64,000 nt of DNA from the NCBI RefSeq assembly GCF_016925675.1, contig NZ_CP070506.1, forward strand, positions 4,028,501 through 4,092,500, read 5' to 3'. Origin of the DNA: Pseudomonas hygromyciniae (lineage in GTDB: Bacteria; Pseudomonadota; Gammaproteobacteria; Pseudomonadales; Pseudomonadaceae). The first letter of the stretch is position 1. Each line of letters opens with the position of its first letter. The position numbers were made by a program, and so were the translations under genes. A model generated the notes under the pieces. It saw nothing but the letters and a program-made list of their open reading frames with translations. It made no database searches and was not told the origin of the DNA. Positions 18,643 through 26,622 of the stretch are shown here, piece by piece.

Positions 18643-19629
18643 ATGTCCTTACAAACTGCTGCACTCTCACGCCGTTTCTCTGTCGCGCCGATGATGGACT
18701 GGACCGACCACCACTGCCGCTACTTCCTGCGCCTGCTCTCCAAGCACGCCCTGCTCTACACCGAAATGGTCACCACTGGCGCCATCCTCCATGGTGACCG
18801 CGAGCGTTTCCTGCGTCACAACGAAGCCGAGCACCCGTTGGCGTTGCAGTTGGGCGGCAGTGTTCCAGCGGATTTGGCCGCTTGTGCCCGTATGGCCCAG
18901 GACGCGGGTTATGACGAAGTGAATCTGAACGTCGGCTGTCCCAGCGACCGGGTGCAGAACAATATGATCGGCGCATGCCTGATGGGGCACCCCGCTCTTG
19001 TGGCGGACTGTGTGAAGGCAATGCGCGATGCGGTGTCGATTCCGGTGACGGTCAAGCATCGTATCGGGATCAACGGGAGGGACAGTTATGCCCAACTGTG
19101 TGATTTCGTCGGGCAAGTGAAGGACGCCGGTTGCACCAGTTTTACCGTGCATGCGCGGATTGCGATTCTGGAGGGGCTGTCACCCAAGGAGAATCGGGAC
19201 ATTCCGCCGCTGCGTTATGACGTGGCCGCGCAGTTGAAGCGCGATTTTGCCGAGCTGGAGATTGTTCTCAACGGCGGGATCAAGACGCTGGAGCAATGCG
19301 CAGAACACCTGCAGGTGTTTGATGGGGTGATGCTGGGTCGTGAGGCTTATCACAATCCGTATTTGCTGGCAGAAGTGGATCAGCGGTTGTTTGGCAGTAC
19401 GACGCCGGTGATCAGTCGAGCCGAGGTGTTGGCGCAGTTGCGGCCATATATCGCCGAGCACCTGGCTGCGGGTGGGGCGATGCATCACATTACGCGGCAT
19501 GTGTTGGGGCTGGGCACCGGGTTTCCTGGGGCGCGCAGGTTTCGGCAGTTGTTGTCGGTAGATATTCACAAGGCTGCGGATCCGTTGGCTTTGTTGGATC
19601 AGGCTGGGGCGTTGCTGGAGGGTCGCTGA
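18643..19629 (+). CDS. dusA: tRNA-dihydrouridine synthase DusA
   Basis: A 328-residue FMN enzyme that reduces uridine to dihydrouridine in the tRNA D-loop (positions 20/20a for DusA). The FMN-binding N-terminus SVAPMMDWTDHHCRYF is typical of DusA, the catalytic cysteine is Cys99 in NLNVGCPSDRVQ, and VKHRIGIN and the FTVHARIAILEGLSPKENR block are DusA-specific. The C-terminal helical tRNA-binding domain is present. The length matches the family. It precedes tal by 256 bp on the same strand, a pairing I recall from other pseudomonads. The ribosome site before the ATG is weak. Confidence 0.93.
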   Translation: MSLQTAALSRRFSVAPMMDWTDHHCRYFLRLLSKHALLYTEMVTTGAILHGDRERFLRHNEAEHPLALQLGGSVPADLAACARMAQDAGYDEVNLNVGCPSDRVQNNMIGACLMGHPALVADCVKAMRDAVSIPVTVKHRIGINGRDSYAQLCDFVGQVKDAGCTSFTVHARIAILEGLSPKENRDIPPLRYDVAAQLKRDFAELEIVLNGGIKTLEQCAEHLQVFDGVMLGREAYHNPYLLAEVDQRLFGSTTPVISRAEVLAQLRPYIAEHLAAGGAMHHITRHVLGLGTGFPGARRFRQLLSVDIHKAADPLALLDQAGALLEGR

Positions 19630-19665
19630 TGGACGGTGCCAGTCGATTTATTCGGTGACGGGTCC

Positions 19666-19695
19666 ATCGCTATCGCGGGCAAGCCCGCTCCCACC
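19666..19695. repeat. Single REP sequence
   Basis: The sequence GCTATCGCGGGCAAGCCCGC followed by TCCCACC is one REP of the GGGAGCGGGCTTGCCCGCGAT type, without a facing partner. It lies between dusA and tal. Confidence 0.75.
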
Positions 19696-19885
19696 TTTGA
19701 TCTCAGCGTTTATTGCATCGGGTTGAACCTGATAGCGATTCTGCCCTCCTATTTACCAGCAAAGCCGGTCATTCAAACGGCTGTTTTCAGGTTGTTGCCC
19801 TCGCAAACGATCGAACGCATTTGCGCCCTTGAGCGGCTAGCAGCCCTCGGGTAATGTCATCAGACCCATAGGACAGAGCACGCCC

Positions 19886-20812
19886 ATGACTTCCAAGCTG
19901 GAACAACTCAAGCAATTCACCACTGTAGTTGCCGACACTGGCGATTTTGAAGCTATCGCTCGCGTCAAGCCGCAGGATGCCACCACCAACCCTTCCCTGT
20001 TGCTCAAGGCTGCATCAATTCCAGCCTACGCCAAGCTGCTGGATGCCTGCGTGCAGGATTGCAACGGTGATGTGGGCCTGGCCAGTGACCGTTTTGCGGT
20101 GGCTGTCGGTCAAGAGATCCTGAAAGTGGTGCCAGGGCGCATTTCCACCGAGGTGGATGCCCGCCTGTCGTTCGACACTGACGCAGTACTCAAGCGTGCG
20201 CATCGCCTGATCGACCTGTACGAAAAGGCCGGTATTGGCCGCGACCGCGTGCTGATCAAGATTGCATCCACCTGGGAAGGCATTCGCGCCGCCGAGCAGT
20301 TGGAAAAGGAAGGCATCCAGACCAACCTGACCCTGCTGTTCTCCTTCGCCCAGGCCGTGGCCTGCGCTGAAGCCGGGGTGTTCCTGATTTCGCCGTTTGT
20401 CGGTCGTATCTACGACTGGTACAAAAAGGCCAATGGCAACGACTACACCGGCACCGATGATCCAGGCGTGCAGTCGGTAACGCGCATCTACAACTACTAC
20501 AAGGCCAATGGCTACAAGACGGTGGTGATGGGCGCGAGCTTCCGCAACCTGAGCCAGATCGAAGAGTTGGCCGGCTGCGACCGCCTGACCATCAGCCCGG
20601 ACTTGCTGGAGAAACTGGCGGCCAACAATGGCAAGCTGGAACGCAAGCTGGCGCCAGGCCATGCCGGTGAACCTCGTGTGCATATGACAGAAGCGCAGTT
20701 CCGTTGGGAGTCCAACGAGGATGCGATGGCCACTGAGAAGCTGGCTGAGGGCATTCGTCAGTTTGCTCGTGACCAGGAGAAGCTGGAGGCGTTGTTGAGC
20801 GCCAAGCTGTAA
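19886..20812 (+). CDS. tal: Transaldolase
   Basis: A 308-residue class-I transaldolase of the pentose phosphate pathway, moving a dihydroxyacetone unit from sedoheptulose-7-phosphate to glyceraldehyde-3-phosphate. Asp17 in VADTGDF, the TTNPSL signature (33-38), and the Schiff-base Lys125 in [13 protein letters not shown] are all in place, as is [18 protein letters not shown]. The length matches TalB. Cytosolic. An intrinsic terminator follows at 20827-20863, and an IS3-family element has inserted only 7 bp beyond it, so tal expression is probably untouched. Confidence 0.95.
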   Translation: MTSKLEQLKQFTTVVADTGDFEAIARVKPQDATTNPSLLLKAASIPAYAKLLDACVQDCNGDVGLASDRFAVAVGQEILKVVPGRISTEVDARLSFDTDAVLKRAHRLIDLYEKAGIGRDRVLIKIASTWEGIRAAEQLEKEGIQTNLTLLFSFAQAVACAEAGVFLISPFVGRIYDWYKKANGNDYTGTDDPGVQSVTRIYNYYKANGYKTVVMGASFRNLSQIEELAGCDRLTISPDLLEKLAANNGKLERKLAPGHAGEPRVHMTEAQFRWESNEDAMATEKLAEGIRQFARDQEKLEALLSAKL

Positions 20813-20826
20813 AAAGCGGGCGCGGT

Positions 20827-20863
20827 AAAAAGGGCGGTATCCGTTAGGATGCCGCCCTTTTTT
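20827..20863 (+). terminator. Intrinsic terminator of tal
   Basis: GGGCGGTATCC pairs with GGATGCCGCCC (one G-T pair) around GTTA, preceded by A's and followed by TTTTTT. Confidence 0.88.
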
Positions 20864-20923
20864 GTACCCGTGTCCCGTCCTGAATAAGGTTTACACCTTC
20901 TGACCTATCTTCAGGAGGAACCA

Positions 20924-21325
20924 ATGGATTCGGGCAAAAGGCGGAGCCAGCGTGACTACACGCTAGCCTTTAAATTATCGGTCGTAGACCAGGTCGAAAA
21001 GGGCGAGTTGAGTTATAAAGAGGCTCAACGGCGCTACGGCATTCAGGGCCGGTCCACGGTACTGGTCTGGCTACGCAAGCATGGCCGGCAGGACTGGAGC
21101 CAAGGCGCCTCAATTCGAGAGCCGAGGAGCAGGTCCATGACCGAGCAAACCCTCCCGCTGACACCCGAGCAGCGGATCAAAGAGCTCGAAGAACAGCTGG
21201 CGCTAAGCAATCAGAAGGCGCAATTCTTCGAAGCCGTCGTGAATGTTCTGAAGAATGACTACGGTGTTTGCGTCGTAAAAAAGCGACTCGGCAAGTCCTC
21301 TCGCAAGGGCAAATCCAAGACCTGA
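20924..21325 (+). CDS. IS3-family transposase OrfA
   Basis: A 133-residue protein with an N-terminal helix-turn-helix (YTLAFKLSVVDQVEKGELSY, then KEAQRRYGIQGRSTVLVWL) that binds the IS ends. A C-terminal leucine-zipper-like coiled coil (PEQRIKELEEQLALSNQKAQ) lets it multimerise with OrfAB. AGGAGG precedes the ATG. The 3' end overlaps orfB by 58 bp, with the slip site at 21277-21283 inside the overlap. Terminating at the OrfA stop gives the regulatory protein; slipping gives the OrfAB transposase. Confidence 0.92.
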   Translation: MDSGKRRSQRDYTLAFKLSVVDQVEKGELSYKEAQRRYGIQGRSTVLVWLRKHGRQDWSQGASIREPRSRSMTEQTLPLTPEQRIKELEEQLALSNQKAQFFEAVVNVLKNDYGVCVVKKRLGKSSRKGKSKT

Positions 21326-22146
21326 GCATCACCAGGGCTTGCCTGTTCATGGGCATTTCGCGCCAAGCGTATTACCAACGTAATCGAGCTTTTGACGCAA
21401 GGACTCGTCAAGATCAAGAGGTCATGGACTTTGTTCTTGAAAAGCGCCGCCGCCAGCCCAGGATAGGCACGCGCAAGCTGCATTACCTGATGAGCGTCGA
21501 AGTTGGCGCGCCAGTGCGGGTCGGTAGAGACCGCCTGTTTAGCATCTTGCGCAACGCTCGAGAACTGGTGGTGCGCAAACGGGCTTACCACAAAACGACG
21601 GACAGCCATCACCGCTTTCGCCGCCATCCGAATTTGCTCAAAGAGGGTCCAGGACAAATCGTTGCCAGCAGGCCCGAGCATGTCTGGGTCGCAGATATAA
21701 CCTACCTTCCGACACAGGAAAGCGTCGCCTACGTGAGCCTCGTGACAGACGCTTACTCGCGCAAGATCGTAGGCCATCATGTGCATGAGAGCTTGCATAC
21801 CGAGTCGGTGATCAAAGCGATGGAAAAAGCAATTAGCAAACGTCGAAGCAAGCTGCCACTGATCCATCACTCAGACCGTGGAGCCCAATACTGCTCCGAG
21901 CTTTACCAGCGCTTGCACGCTAGCCATAACGTTAGATGCTCAATGACCGACGGATATGACTGCTACCAGAATGCTCTGGCAGAAAGGATAAACGGGATCT
22001 TGAAGACCGAGCTTTTGCTGTGCCGCCCTAAAAACCTGGCGGAAGCAGTGAAAATGGTGGATGAATCGGTGCTGATCTACAACGGGGAACGGCCACACCT
22101 GTCCCTGAAATACAAAACGCCCGATGCGGTGCATCGGGCGTTTTGA
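21268..22146 (+). CDS. IS3-family transposase OrfB (DDE catalytic domain)
   Basis: A 292-residue integrase-fold domain, expressed mainly as OrfAB by -1 frameshifting at 21277-21283. The catalytic triad is Asp143 (VADITYLP), Asp203 (IHHSDRGAQY) and Glu239 (NALAERINGILK), with exactly 35 residues between the last two, the D(35)E spacing of IS3/retroviral integrases. An N-terminal HTH_21-like region (RQPRIGTRKLHYLM) precedes it. No internal stop or missing residue is seen, so the enzyme looks functional. An independent start within orfB (position 21268) is not needed. Confidence 0.93.
   Translation: MRRKKATRQVLSQGQIQDLSITRACLFMGISRQAYYQRNRAFDARTRQDQEVMDFVLEKRRRQPRIGTRKLHYLMSVEVGAPVRVGRDRLFSILRNARELVVRKRAYHKTTDSHHRFRRHPNLLKEGPGQIVASRPEHVWVADITYLPTQESVAYVSLVTDAYSRKIVGHHVHESLHTESVIKAMEKAISKRRSKLPLIHHSDRGAQYCSELYQRLHASHNVRCSMTDGYDCYQNALAERINGILKTELLLCRPKNLAEAVKMVDESVLIYNGERPHLSLKYKTPDAVHRAF
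21277..21283 (+). other. Programmed -1 frameshift heptamer
   Basis: In the orfA reading frame the sequence is A AAA AAG, the canonical IS3-type slippery heptamer. It lies in the orfA/orfB overlap, and orfB is in the -1 frame. Confidence 0.88.
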
Positions 22147-22210
22147 GACTGAAACAGGTGTAAACCTATTTCAGGACTAGACACCGTTCAGTCTGTGTTG
22201 GTTGGGCTGT

Positions 22211-22240
22211 CGCTATCGCAGGCAAGCCAGCTCCCACATT
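22211..22240. repeat. Single REP sequence
   Basis: CGCTATCGCAGGCAAGCCAG followed by CTCCCACATT is one REP of the ATGTGGGAGCTGGCTTGCCTGCGAT type. It begins 27 bp beyond the IS right end, between it and the 3' end of the STAS-domain gene. Confidence 0.75.
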
Positions 22241-22263
22241 TTGACCGTGCTCCAACCGTGAGG

Positions 22264-22746
22264 TCAGTGCCGCTCGAGGGCGTTGACCAGGTCGTGGAAG
22301 GCTTCGCGGTTGGATTCGTTCAGGCCCATCAAGATCTTGTGCGCCTCCAGCACCTTGAGCCGCACCACTTCCTCGGATTGATCCTGGGACGGCAAGTCGG
22401 TCAGGCACTCGGGGCACGGGATCGGGCGGTCAACGATGTTGAACACCTGGTCGAAGCCCATCGACTGCAACAGCCGGGTGATGTCTTCGTGGGTGGTGAC
22501 GACGGTCGGCAGCAGCCCAACCTTCTGCCGAGACAGAATGGACAACTTGGCCAACAGCCCAAGGGTGGTGCTATCGATGCTGCGGGTTTCGGTCAGATCG
22601 ATCACGATCGCCGAGAAGTTCAAGGCAGTGAAAATCCGCTCAATCGTTGCATCCAGCGCCGAACACAAGGTCAGGCGCACTTCACCGACAAACTTCAGGA
22701 CGAAGGTCCCGTCTTGCTCGGCGAATTGGATTCTTCCGGTACTCAT
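22264..22746 (-). CDS. rssC: STAS-domain anti-sigma factor antagonist (RssC-like)
   Basis: A 160-residue protein. Residues 1-100 form a STAS domain with the phosphorylatable serine in RSIDSTTLGLLAKL (Ser59). Kinase-dependent phosphorylation of this Ser normally switches partner binding. A ~60-residue C-terminal extension includes a CPEC pair. It is translationally coupled to the preceding PP2C response regulator: its ATG at 22746 shares one base with that stop (TGATG). In Pseudomonas this pair is known as rssB-rssC and has been linked to RpoS control; I rely on recall for the name. The partner anti-sigma factor is not in the window. Confidence 0.8.
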   Translation of the reverse strand: MSTGRIQFAEQDGTFVLKFVGEVRLTLCSALDATIERIFTALNFSAIVIDLTETRSIDSTTLGLLAKLSILSRQKVGLLPTVVTTHEDITRLLQSMGFDQVFNIVDRPIPCPECLTDLPSQDQSEEVVRLKVLEAHKILMGLNESNREAFHDLVNALERH

Positions 22747-23927
22747 CAAAGATTCCTGCTCAACACCAATAGGGCGATATCATCCGGCATCTCCCCTAGC
22801 GTGGCCAATCCAAAAACCTGCCGCAGGCCATCCAGGCTGCCGCCCGCCGACCTTACCCGTTCAGGCAAGGCGGCTTCTTTCTCTTTGAGTGTAGGCTCTG
22901 GAAGAAGGTCCAGGATGCCATCAGACATCAGCGTCAGGCTGAAGGCCGGTGGCAACTCCAGGATATGGTCTTCATAGGTGGCTTCATTGAACAAGCCAAC
23001 CGGCAGACCACGCCCTTCCAGATAACGCACACTGTCTGGAGTGTATAAAACCGGCAATGGCAGGTGACCGCCAATGCTATAGGTCAAAAGACCGGTTTCT
23101 TCGTCAATCACGCCGCCGACCATCGTCACGTGCTTGCCCAGCTTGCAGCTGATCAAGCCCCGGTTGATGTGGCCCAGCACTTGCGAGGGAGTGAACTCCG
23201 GCAAGGTGCCGTTGCGCTTGGATTCGAACAACAGCCGTGTGGTCATGAACTTCAACAACACGGTCACGAATGCAGAGGATGCGCCGTGTCCAGAGACATC
23301 GGCCAGGTAGAACGCGACGCGGCGCTCATCCACGCGGAAATAGTCGACAAAATCACCCGACAGGTACAACGACGGGATGATCTGGTGGGCGAACTGGAAC
23401 TCGTCGATGCTCCAGGGACTGACCGGCAGCATGTTCATCTGCACCTGGCGACCGGCGTTCTGGTCTTCCTGAAGCAGGTTGAGACTGGCTTCGAGTTCAC
23501 GGTTGGCGGTTTCGAGCTTCTCGCGGTAGCGCTGGTTTTCCAACAGCAGGCGGGCACGATCCAACGCGCGGCGCACCGAATGCTCCAATACGGCCAGGTC
23601 TTCCAGGGGTTTGATCAGGTAATCGGCGGCGCCCAGGCGCAAGGCCTCCACGGCGTCGTTCATCACCCCGGCACCGGATACGACAATCACCGGCGTCTGC
23701 GGGGCAAGCTCGGTCACCTGGCGGATCAGCTCAAGGCCGCCCATCTGGGGCATGCGCAAGTCGCAGATCACCAGGTCGGGCTGGTCGCGCTCAAATACCT
23801 GGAGACCCTGAAGACCATTGCCGGCCTGCAGGACGCTGAAGCCACTGTCTTCCAAATAGGCCGCGAGACTCGCGCGCACTACTTCGTCGTCATCGATTAT
23901 CAGCAGCGTGGCACTGGTTTTTTGCAT
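22746..23927 (-). CDS. rssB: Response regulator with PP2C/SpoIIE phosphatase output (RssB-like)
   Basis: A 393-residue fusion. The N-terminal receiver domain (1-120) has the acidic pair in LLIIDDDEVV, phospho-accepting Asp56 (VICDLRMPQMGG) and Lys106 (YLIKPLED). A coiled-coil linker runs about 125-160. The C-terminal PP2C-type Ser/Thr phosphatase (about 175-390) shows SLYLSGDFVDYF, FYLADVSGHGASSAF and LMSDGILDLL with metal-binding aspartates. Expected role: dephosphorylate the adjacent STAS protein on receipt of an upstream signal (partner-switching). The histidine kinase is not local. First gene of a two-gene operon. Confidence 0.87.
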   Translation of the reverse strand: MQKTSATLLIIDDDEVVRASLAAYLEDSGFSVLQAGNGLQGLQVFERDQPDLVICDLRMPQMGGLELIRQVTELAPQTPVIVVSGAGVMNDAVEALRLGAADYLIKPLEDLAVLEHSVRRALDRARLLLENQRYREKLETANRELEASLNLLQEDQNAGRQVQMNMLPVSPWSIDEFQFAHQIIPSLYLSGDFVDYFRVDERRVAFYLADVSGHGASSAFVTVLLKFMTTRLLFESKRNGTLPEFTPSQVLGHINRGLISCKLGKHVTMVGGVIDEETGLLTYSIGGHLPLPVLYTPDSVRYLEGRGLPVGLFNEATYEDHILELPPAFSLTLMSDGILDLLPEPTLKEKEAALPERVRSAGGSLDGLRQVFGLATLGEMPDDIALLVLSRNL

Positions 23928-24204
23928 GTGGGCAAACGGCGCCAGAATTAGGTTGGCGTAGGCAGTCAGGCAATGGCCCGGCTCGCACTACTGGATTCGC
24001 TTTCTAGCCTCTCTGTCCTACAAAACATGAGCTGTTGGCCCACGCACAAAGGTAAAGCAGAGGTGCCCTTCTAAGGCGCAGACGGTACTCCCATCCGCCA
24101 GGGGTTTCAAGCTCATGCCGATGGTCGCTAGACGTCTTTACACCGCAAATCACCGGGAGTTATAAGAACAGGCAAAACCACAACGCAATGGAAGGATGAA
24201 AGCT

Positions 24205-24501
24205 ATGAGCGCAAATGAACGTGACTACGCAGAAAAGCGCGATTTCATCCGCATGCGGGTGGAGGCCGACGTGTCGCTGATCCATGCCGGACAAGAGATT
24301 ACCGGGGTCTGCCTGGACCTCTCCAGCTCTGGAATGCAGGTCCAGGCGCAGCACCCGTTCAACGTGGGTGACCAACTGAAGGTGCGTATCGACTCAGAAC
24401 ATGCCGCACTCAAAGGCCTGGAAGCGGACACCGAGGTGGTGTGGGCCAAGAAAGAAGGCGACGACCAACACCTGGGCCTGAAAATTCTCAAGATGTACTG
24501 A
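24205..24501 (+). CDS. PilZ-domain protein
   Basis: A 98-residue stand-alone PilZ domain, a cyclic-di-GMP receptor fold. Both binding motifs are intact: R-x3-R at Arg12-Arg16 (KRDFIRM) and D-x-S-x-x-G at 38-43 (DLSSSG). ATG 24205 has GGAAGG 9 nt upstream; the in-frame ATG at 24196 directly abuts that site and is less suitable. It diverges from the rssB/rssC pair and ends 33 bp before a split terminator. No output domain is fused, so it must act through a partner protein. Confidence 0.87.
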   Translation: MSANERDYAEKRDFIRMRVEADVSLIHAGQEITGVCLDLSSSGMQVQAQHPFNVGDQLKVRIDSEHAALKGLEADTEVVWAKKEGDDQHLGLKILKMY

Positions 24502-24534
24502 AATCAATGCACACAAAAAAGGCGGCCTCGAGGG

Positions 24535-24692
24535 CTAATGCCAGTCAGTTAAGCGGATTCTGTTTTCTGTAGGAGCGAGCTTGCTCGCGAAGGACGTCAA
24601 CGATAACGCGTGTTTGCTAGGTAAACGCGGCGCTCTCAAGTTCTTCGCGAGCAAGCTCGCTCCTACAAAAAGGCTTAACTGACTGGCATTAG
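24535..24692. mobile_element. Miniature inverted-repeat element (MITE) with 9-bp target duplication
   Basis: The terminal inverted repeats are perfect over 20 bp: CTAATGCCAGTCAGTTAAGC (24535-24554) and its reverse complement (24673-24692). CCTCGAGGG flanks both sides (24526-24534 and 24693-24701), consistent with a 9-bp target-site duplication, though the palindromic target makes chance pairing a consideration. It has no coding capacity and holds a REPIN. It would need a transposase in trans, of a family that makes 9-bp duplications. Confidence 0.7.
24569..24666. repeat. REPIN inside the MITE
   Basis: TGTAGGAGCGAGCTTGCTCG and its mirror CGAGCAAGCTCGCTCCTACA face each other around a ~58-bp spacer holding ACGTCAACGATAACGCG, which, reversed, is the CGTTATCGTTGACG word shared with other REPINs here. 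Confidence 0.85.
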
Positions 24693-24727
24693 CCTCGAGG
24701 GCCGCCTTTTTCGTTCAAGGTTTAACC

Positions 24728-25414
24728 TTAAAAGTCATCCACTACATTGCCGTCCTTGACCTTGAACTCACGGTTCTGCAGGTAGGCGTTGCGGATAAAG
24801 GTGTACTTGTCGCCGTTGATCAGCTTTTCAGCCGACAGCAGGCTGGCACGGGTATCGATGATATCCAGGCCCATGGCGCTGTTACGCGTAGGAATGTCGT
24901 TCATGTAGCGGTACGGTTCGGTGTAGCTGTCGACATACTTGGATGGTGCGTCACGCAGGGTGCTTGGGCCCAGCAAAGGCAGCATCACGTAAGGACCGCT
25001 GCCCACGCCCCAGTAACCGAGGGTCTGGCCGAAGTCTTCATCGCTGCGTTGCAGCCCCATTTTGGTGCCGACATCAACCAGGCCCAACACGCCAAACGTG
25101 GTGTTGACCAGCAAGCGCGCGGTGTCGACACCCGCCTTTTGTGGCTTGAGCTGCAGCACGTTGTTGGCCAGGTTGCCCACATCACCGATATTGCGGAAGA
25201 AGTTGTGGATACCGTCTTCGACAAATTGCGGAGTAATGAACTGATAGCCCTGGGCCAATGGCTTCAATGCGTAGGTATCAACGGTGTCATTGAAGACGAA
25301 GATCGGGCGGTTGATGCTTTCCCATGGGTCGTCTTCCGCAGCCTGGGCGGCGAAAGGTACCAGCAGGACACTGGCACACACCGATAGTTGAGCAAGACAC
25401 TGGCTCCAGCGCAT
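24728..25414 (-). CDS. mlaA: MlaA-family outer-membrane lipid-asymmetry protein (VacJ)
   Basis: A 228-residue member of the VacJ/MlaA family, which removes misplaced phospholipids from the outer leaflet of the outer membrane and hands them to MlaC. The family core DPWESINRPIFVFNDTVDTY, the block NFFRNIGDVGNLANN, and DFGQTLGYWGVGSGPYVMLP are all seen. The N-terminus is a signal peptide ending PFAAQA, but unlike E. coli MlaA there is no lipobox cysteine at the cleavage site; the nearest candidate, Cys13, lacks a proper lipobox. Convergent with the PilZ gene across a shared terminator. Confidence 0.9.
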   Translation of the reverse strand: MRWSQCLAQLSVCASVLLVPFAAQAAEDDPWESINRPIFVFNDTVDTYALKPLAQGYQFITPQFVEDGIHNFFRNIGDVGNLANNVLQLKPQKAGVDTARLLVNTTFGVLGLVDVGTKMGLQRSDEDFGQTLGYWGVGSGPYVMLPLLGPSTLRDAPSKYVDSYTEPYRYMNDIPTRNSAMGLDIIDTRASLLSAEKLINGDKYTFIRNAYLQNREFKVKDGNVVDDF

Positions 25415-25629
25415 AGCTTGAACTCCTTGAATGATCTGTCATGGGCGCTATGCCCTGAATAAGGCGGCAGTATATGACGGAAGTGTAGGATTAGGCAGCT
25501 TGACGGAATTGTCATTCAGAAAATGTACAATTTTCCCACAATCTAGTCAGGTGTCATCTGCCTGTCACGGACCTTCGATAGCGTCACAGCTATTTTCAGG
25601 GACGTCCCAATGCCCCCACCCCCAGATCG

Positions 25630-26223
25630 TTGCAGAGAACGCCCCCCGCCCTCACCGCCGTATTGTTTGGGCTCAGTGGCTGCCTGGTGGACTTCGGTTC
25701 CATGGCCCACGCCGGAACCATCCCCGCTGGCGAAACCCTGGCCACCCCTGGCGCCCTGAATATCCTGCAATCGCTCAGTCAACAAGGCACCCCCTGCGCC
25801 TGGTTGGATGAGTTGCCCTCCACCGTCACCACGGCACTGGCCACAGCCCTGCCTGGCTGGGTCCAAGGTACCCGCCCTGCAACCGTCCCCTGGCCTGCGC
25901 CCCATGCCTGCTGGCAAGCCTTGATGGACCTGAACATTGAGCGCCTGGACGGCTGCGTGCTGGTCAGTGGAGAACCCCGACTGCTGCAATCGGGGCTCAA
26001 TGCGGGGCTCTGGACGATTGGCTTGGCGTCCTGCGGGTCTTTGTGCGGGCTCTCCCCGGACCAATGGCAAGCGCTGGACGAACAGGCACGCGAACACAAG
26101 CGCGCCAAAGCCACCGTCGCGCTATACGGGCTTGGTGTGCACTCGGTGATCGATCATTTGGGTGAGCTGGGCACGTGCCTTGCGGACATCCGCCTGCGCC
26201 GGCTCAAAGGCGAAAAGCCCTGA
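25630..26223 (+). CDS. Capless HAD-fold protein lacking the catalytic aspartates (PSPTO_2114/PA2803-like)
   Basis: About 197 residues with phosphonatase-like HAD topology. Motif I, normally DxD (FDLDGTL), reads LFGLSGCLVDFG: both aspartates are replaced (Gly14, Ser16), so Mg2+ binding and phosphoryl transfer are not expected. The C-terminal GLGVHSVIDHLGELGTCLAD resembles the end of phosphonatase. I recall a crystallographic report on a Pseudomonas-specific capless subfamily (PSPTO_2114) described as non-catalytic and possibly protein-binding, which this matches. The start is unclear: TTG at 25630 is the only start before motif I, while an ATG at 25610 in a C-rich run is out of frame by one base. 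Confidence 0.65.
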   Translation: MQRTPPALTAVLFGLSGCLVDFGSMAHAGTIPAGETLATPGALNILQSLSQQGTPCAWLDELPSTVTTALATALPGWVQGTRPATVPWPAPHACWQALMDLNIERLDGCVLVSGEPRLLQSGLNAGLWTIGLASCGSLCGLSPDQWQALDEQAREHKRAKATVALYGLGVHSVIDHLGELGTCLADIRLRRLKGEKP

Positions 26224-26333
26224 TCAAGATCATGCACAGTCGCCGCCAGTGGATTAATCTACAGGTCATCCCGTAGACCTTTCTCGGCGTGCCGTGGTCT
26301 ATGCCAGTGCCTATCGATAAAAGGAAGAACGCC

Positions 26334-26600
26334 ATGCCTGCCCGCGAAAAACTGCAAGAACAGGTTTCCATCCTGCGCGAGCAATTGAATCAGGACCCGC
26401 CTCTGCCACTGGAAAAACGCGAAGCGCTGGAAGCATTGATTGCCAAGTTTGAAGTGCAACTGGAGCTGGAGCCTGCCACCCAGAACCCCAGCCTTGCCGA
26501 CGGTGTAAACCTGGCGGTAGAACGCTTCGAGTTGGAGCATCCGGGCATTGCCGGAACATTGCGCAATATTGTGGTGACCCTGGGCAATATGGGCATCTGA
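26334..26600 (+). CDS. Small conserved protein, DUF4404-like
   Basis: An 88-residue acidic helical protein starting MPAREKLQEQVSILREQLNQ, a predicted coiled coil, with a C-terminal half ending ELEHPGIAGTLRNIVVTLGN then MGI. It resembles the DUF4404 family known from Pseudomonas, to my recollection; no function is established. AAGGAAG 8 nt before the ATG at 26334 fixes the start, and an in-frame ATG 45 bp upstream has no such site. Flanked downstream by a REPIN. Confidence 0.75.
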   Translation: MPAREKLQEQVSILREQLNQDPPLPLEKREALEALIAKFEVQLELEPATQNPSLADGVNLAVERFELEHPGIAGTLRNIVVTLGNMGI

Positions 26601-26622
26601 CCCCAAGCCAAGCCCAGAACCC

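Larger units (their letters stand above)
20871..22183 (+). mobile_element. Complete IS3-family insertion sequence
   Basis: The element is 1,313 bp long. The left end TGTCCCGTCCTGAATAAGGT (20871 on) matches the reverse complement of the right end, TGTCTAGTCCTGAAATAGGT, over ~28 bp that continue with TTACACCT on both. CCG directly abuts both ends (20868-20870 and 22184-22186), a 3-bp target duplication as expected for IS3. It carries orfA and orfB in the -1 frame with an A AAA AAG slip site. Both genes and both ends look intact, so it may still be active. It sits just past the tal terminator. Similarity to named elements was not tested. Confidence 0.93.
24515..24711. terminator. Intrinsic terminator split by an inserted element
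   Basis: The outer arms AAAAAAGGCGGCCTCGAGG (left) and CTCGAGGGCCGCCTTTTT (right) would form an ordinary bidirectional terminator between the convergent PilZ and mlaA genes. They are now separated by a 158-bp element with its own complementary ends, so one very long hairpin could form. Confidence 0.7.
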
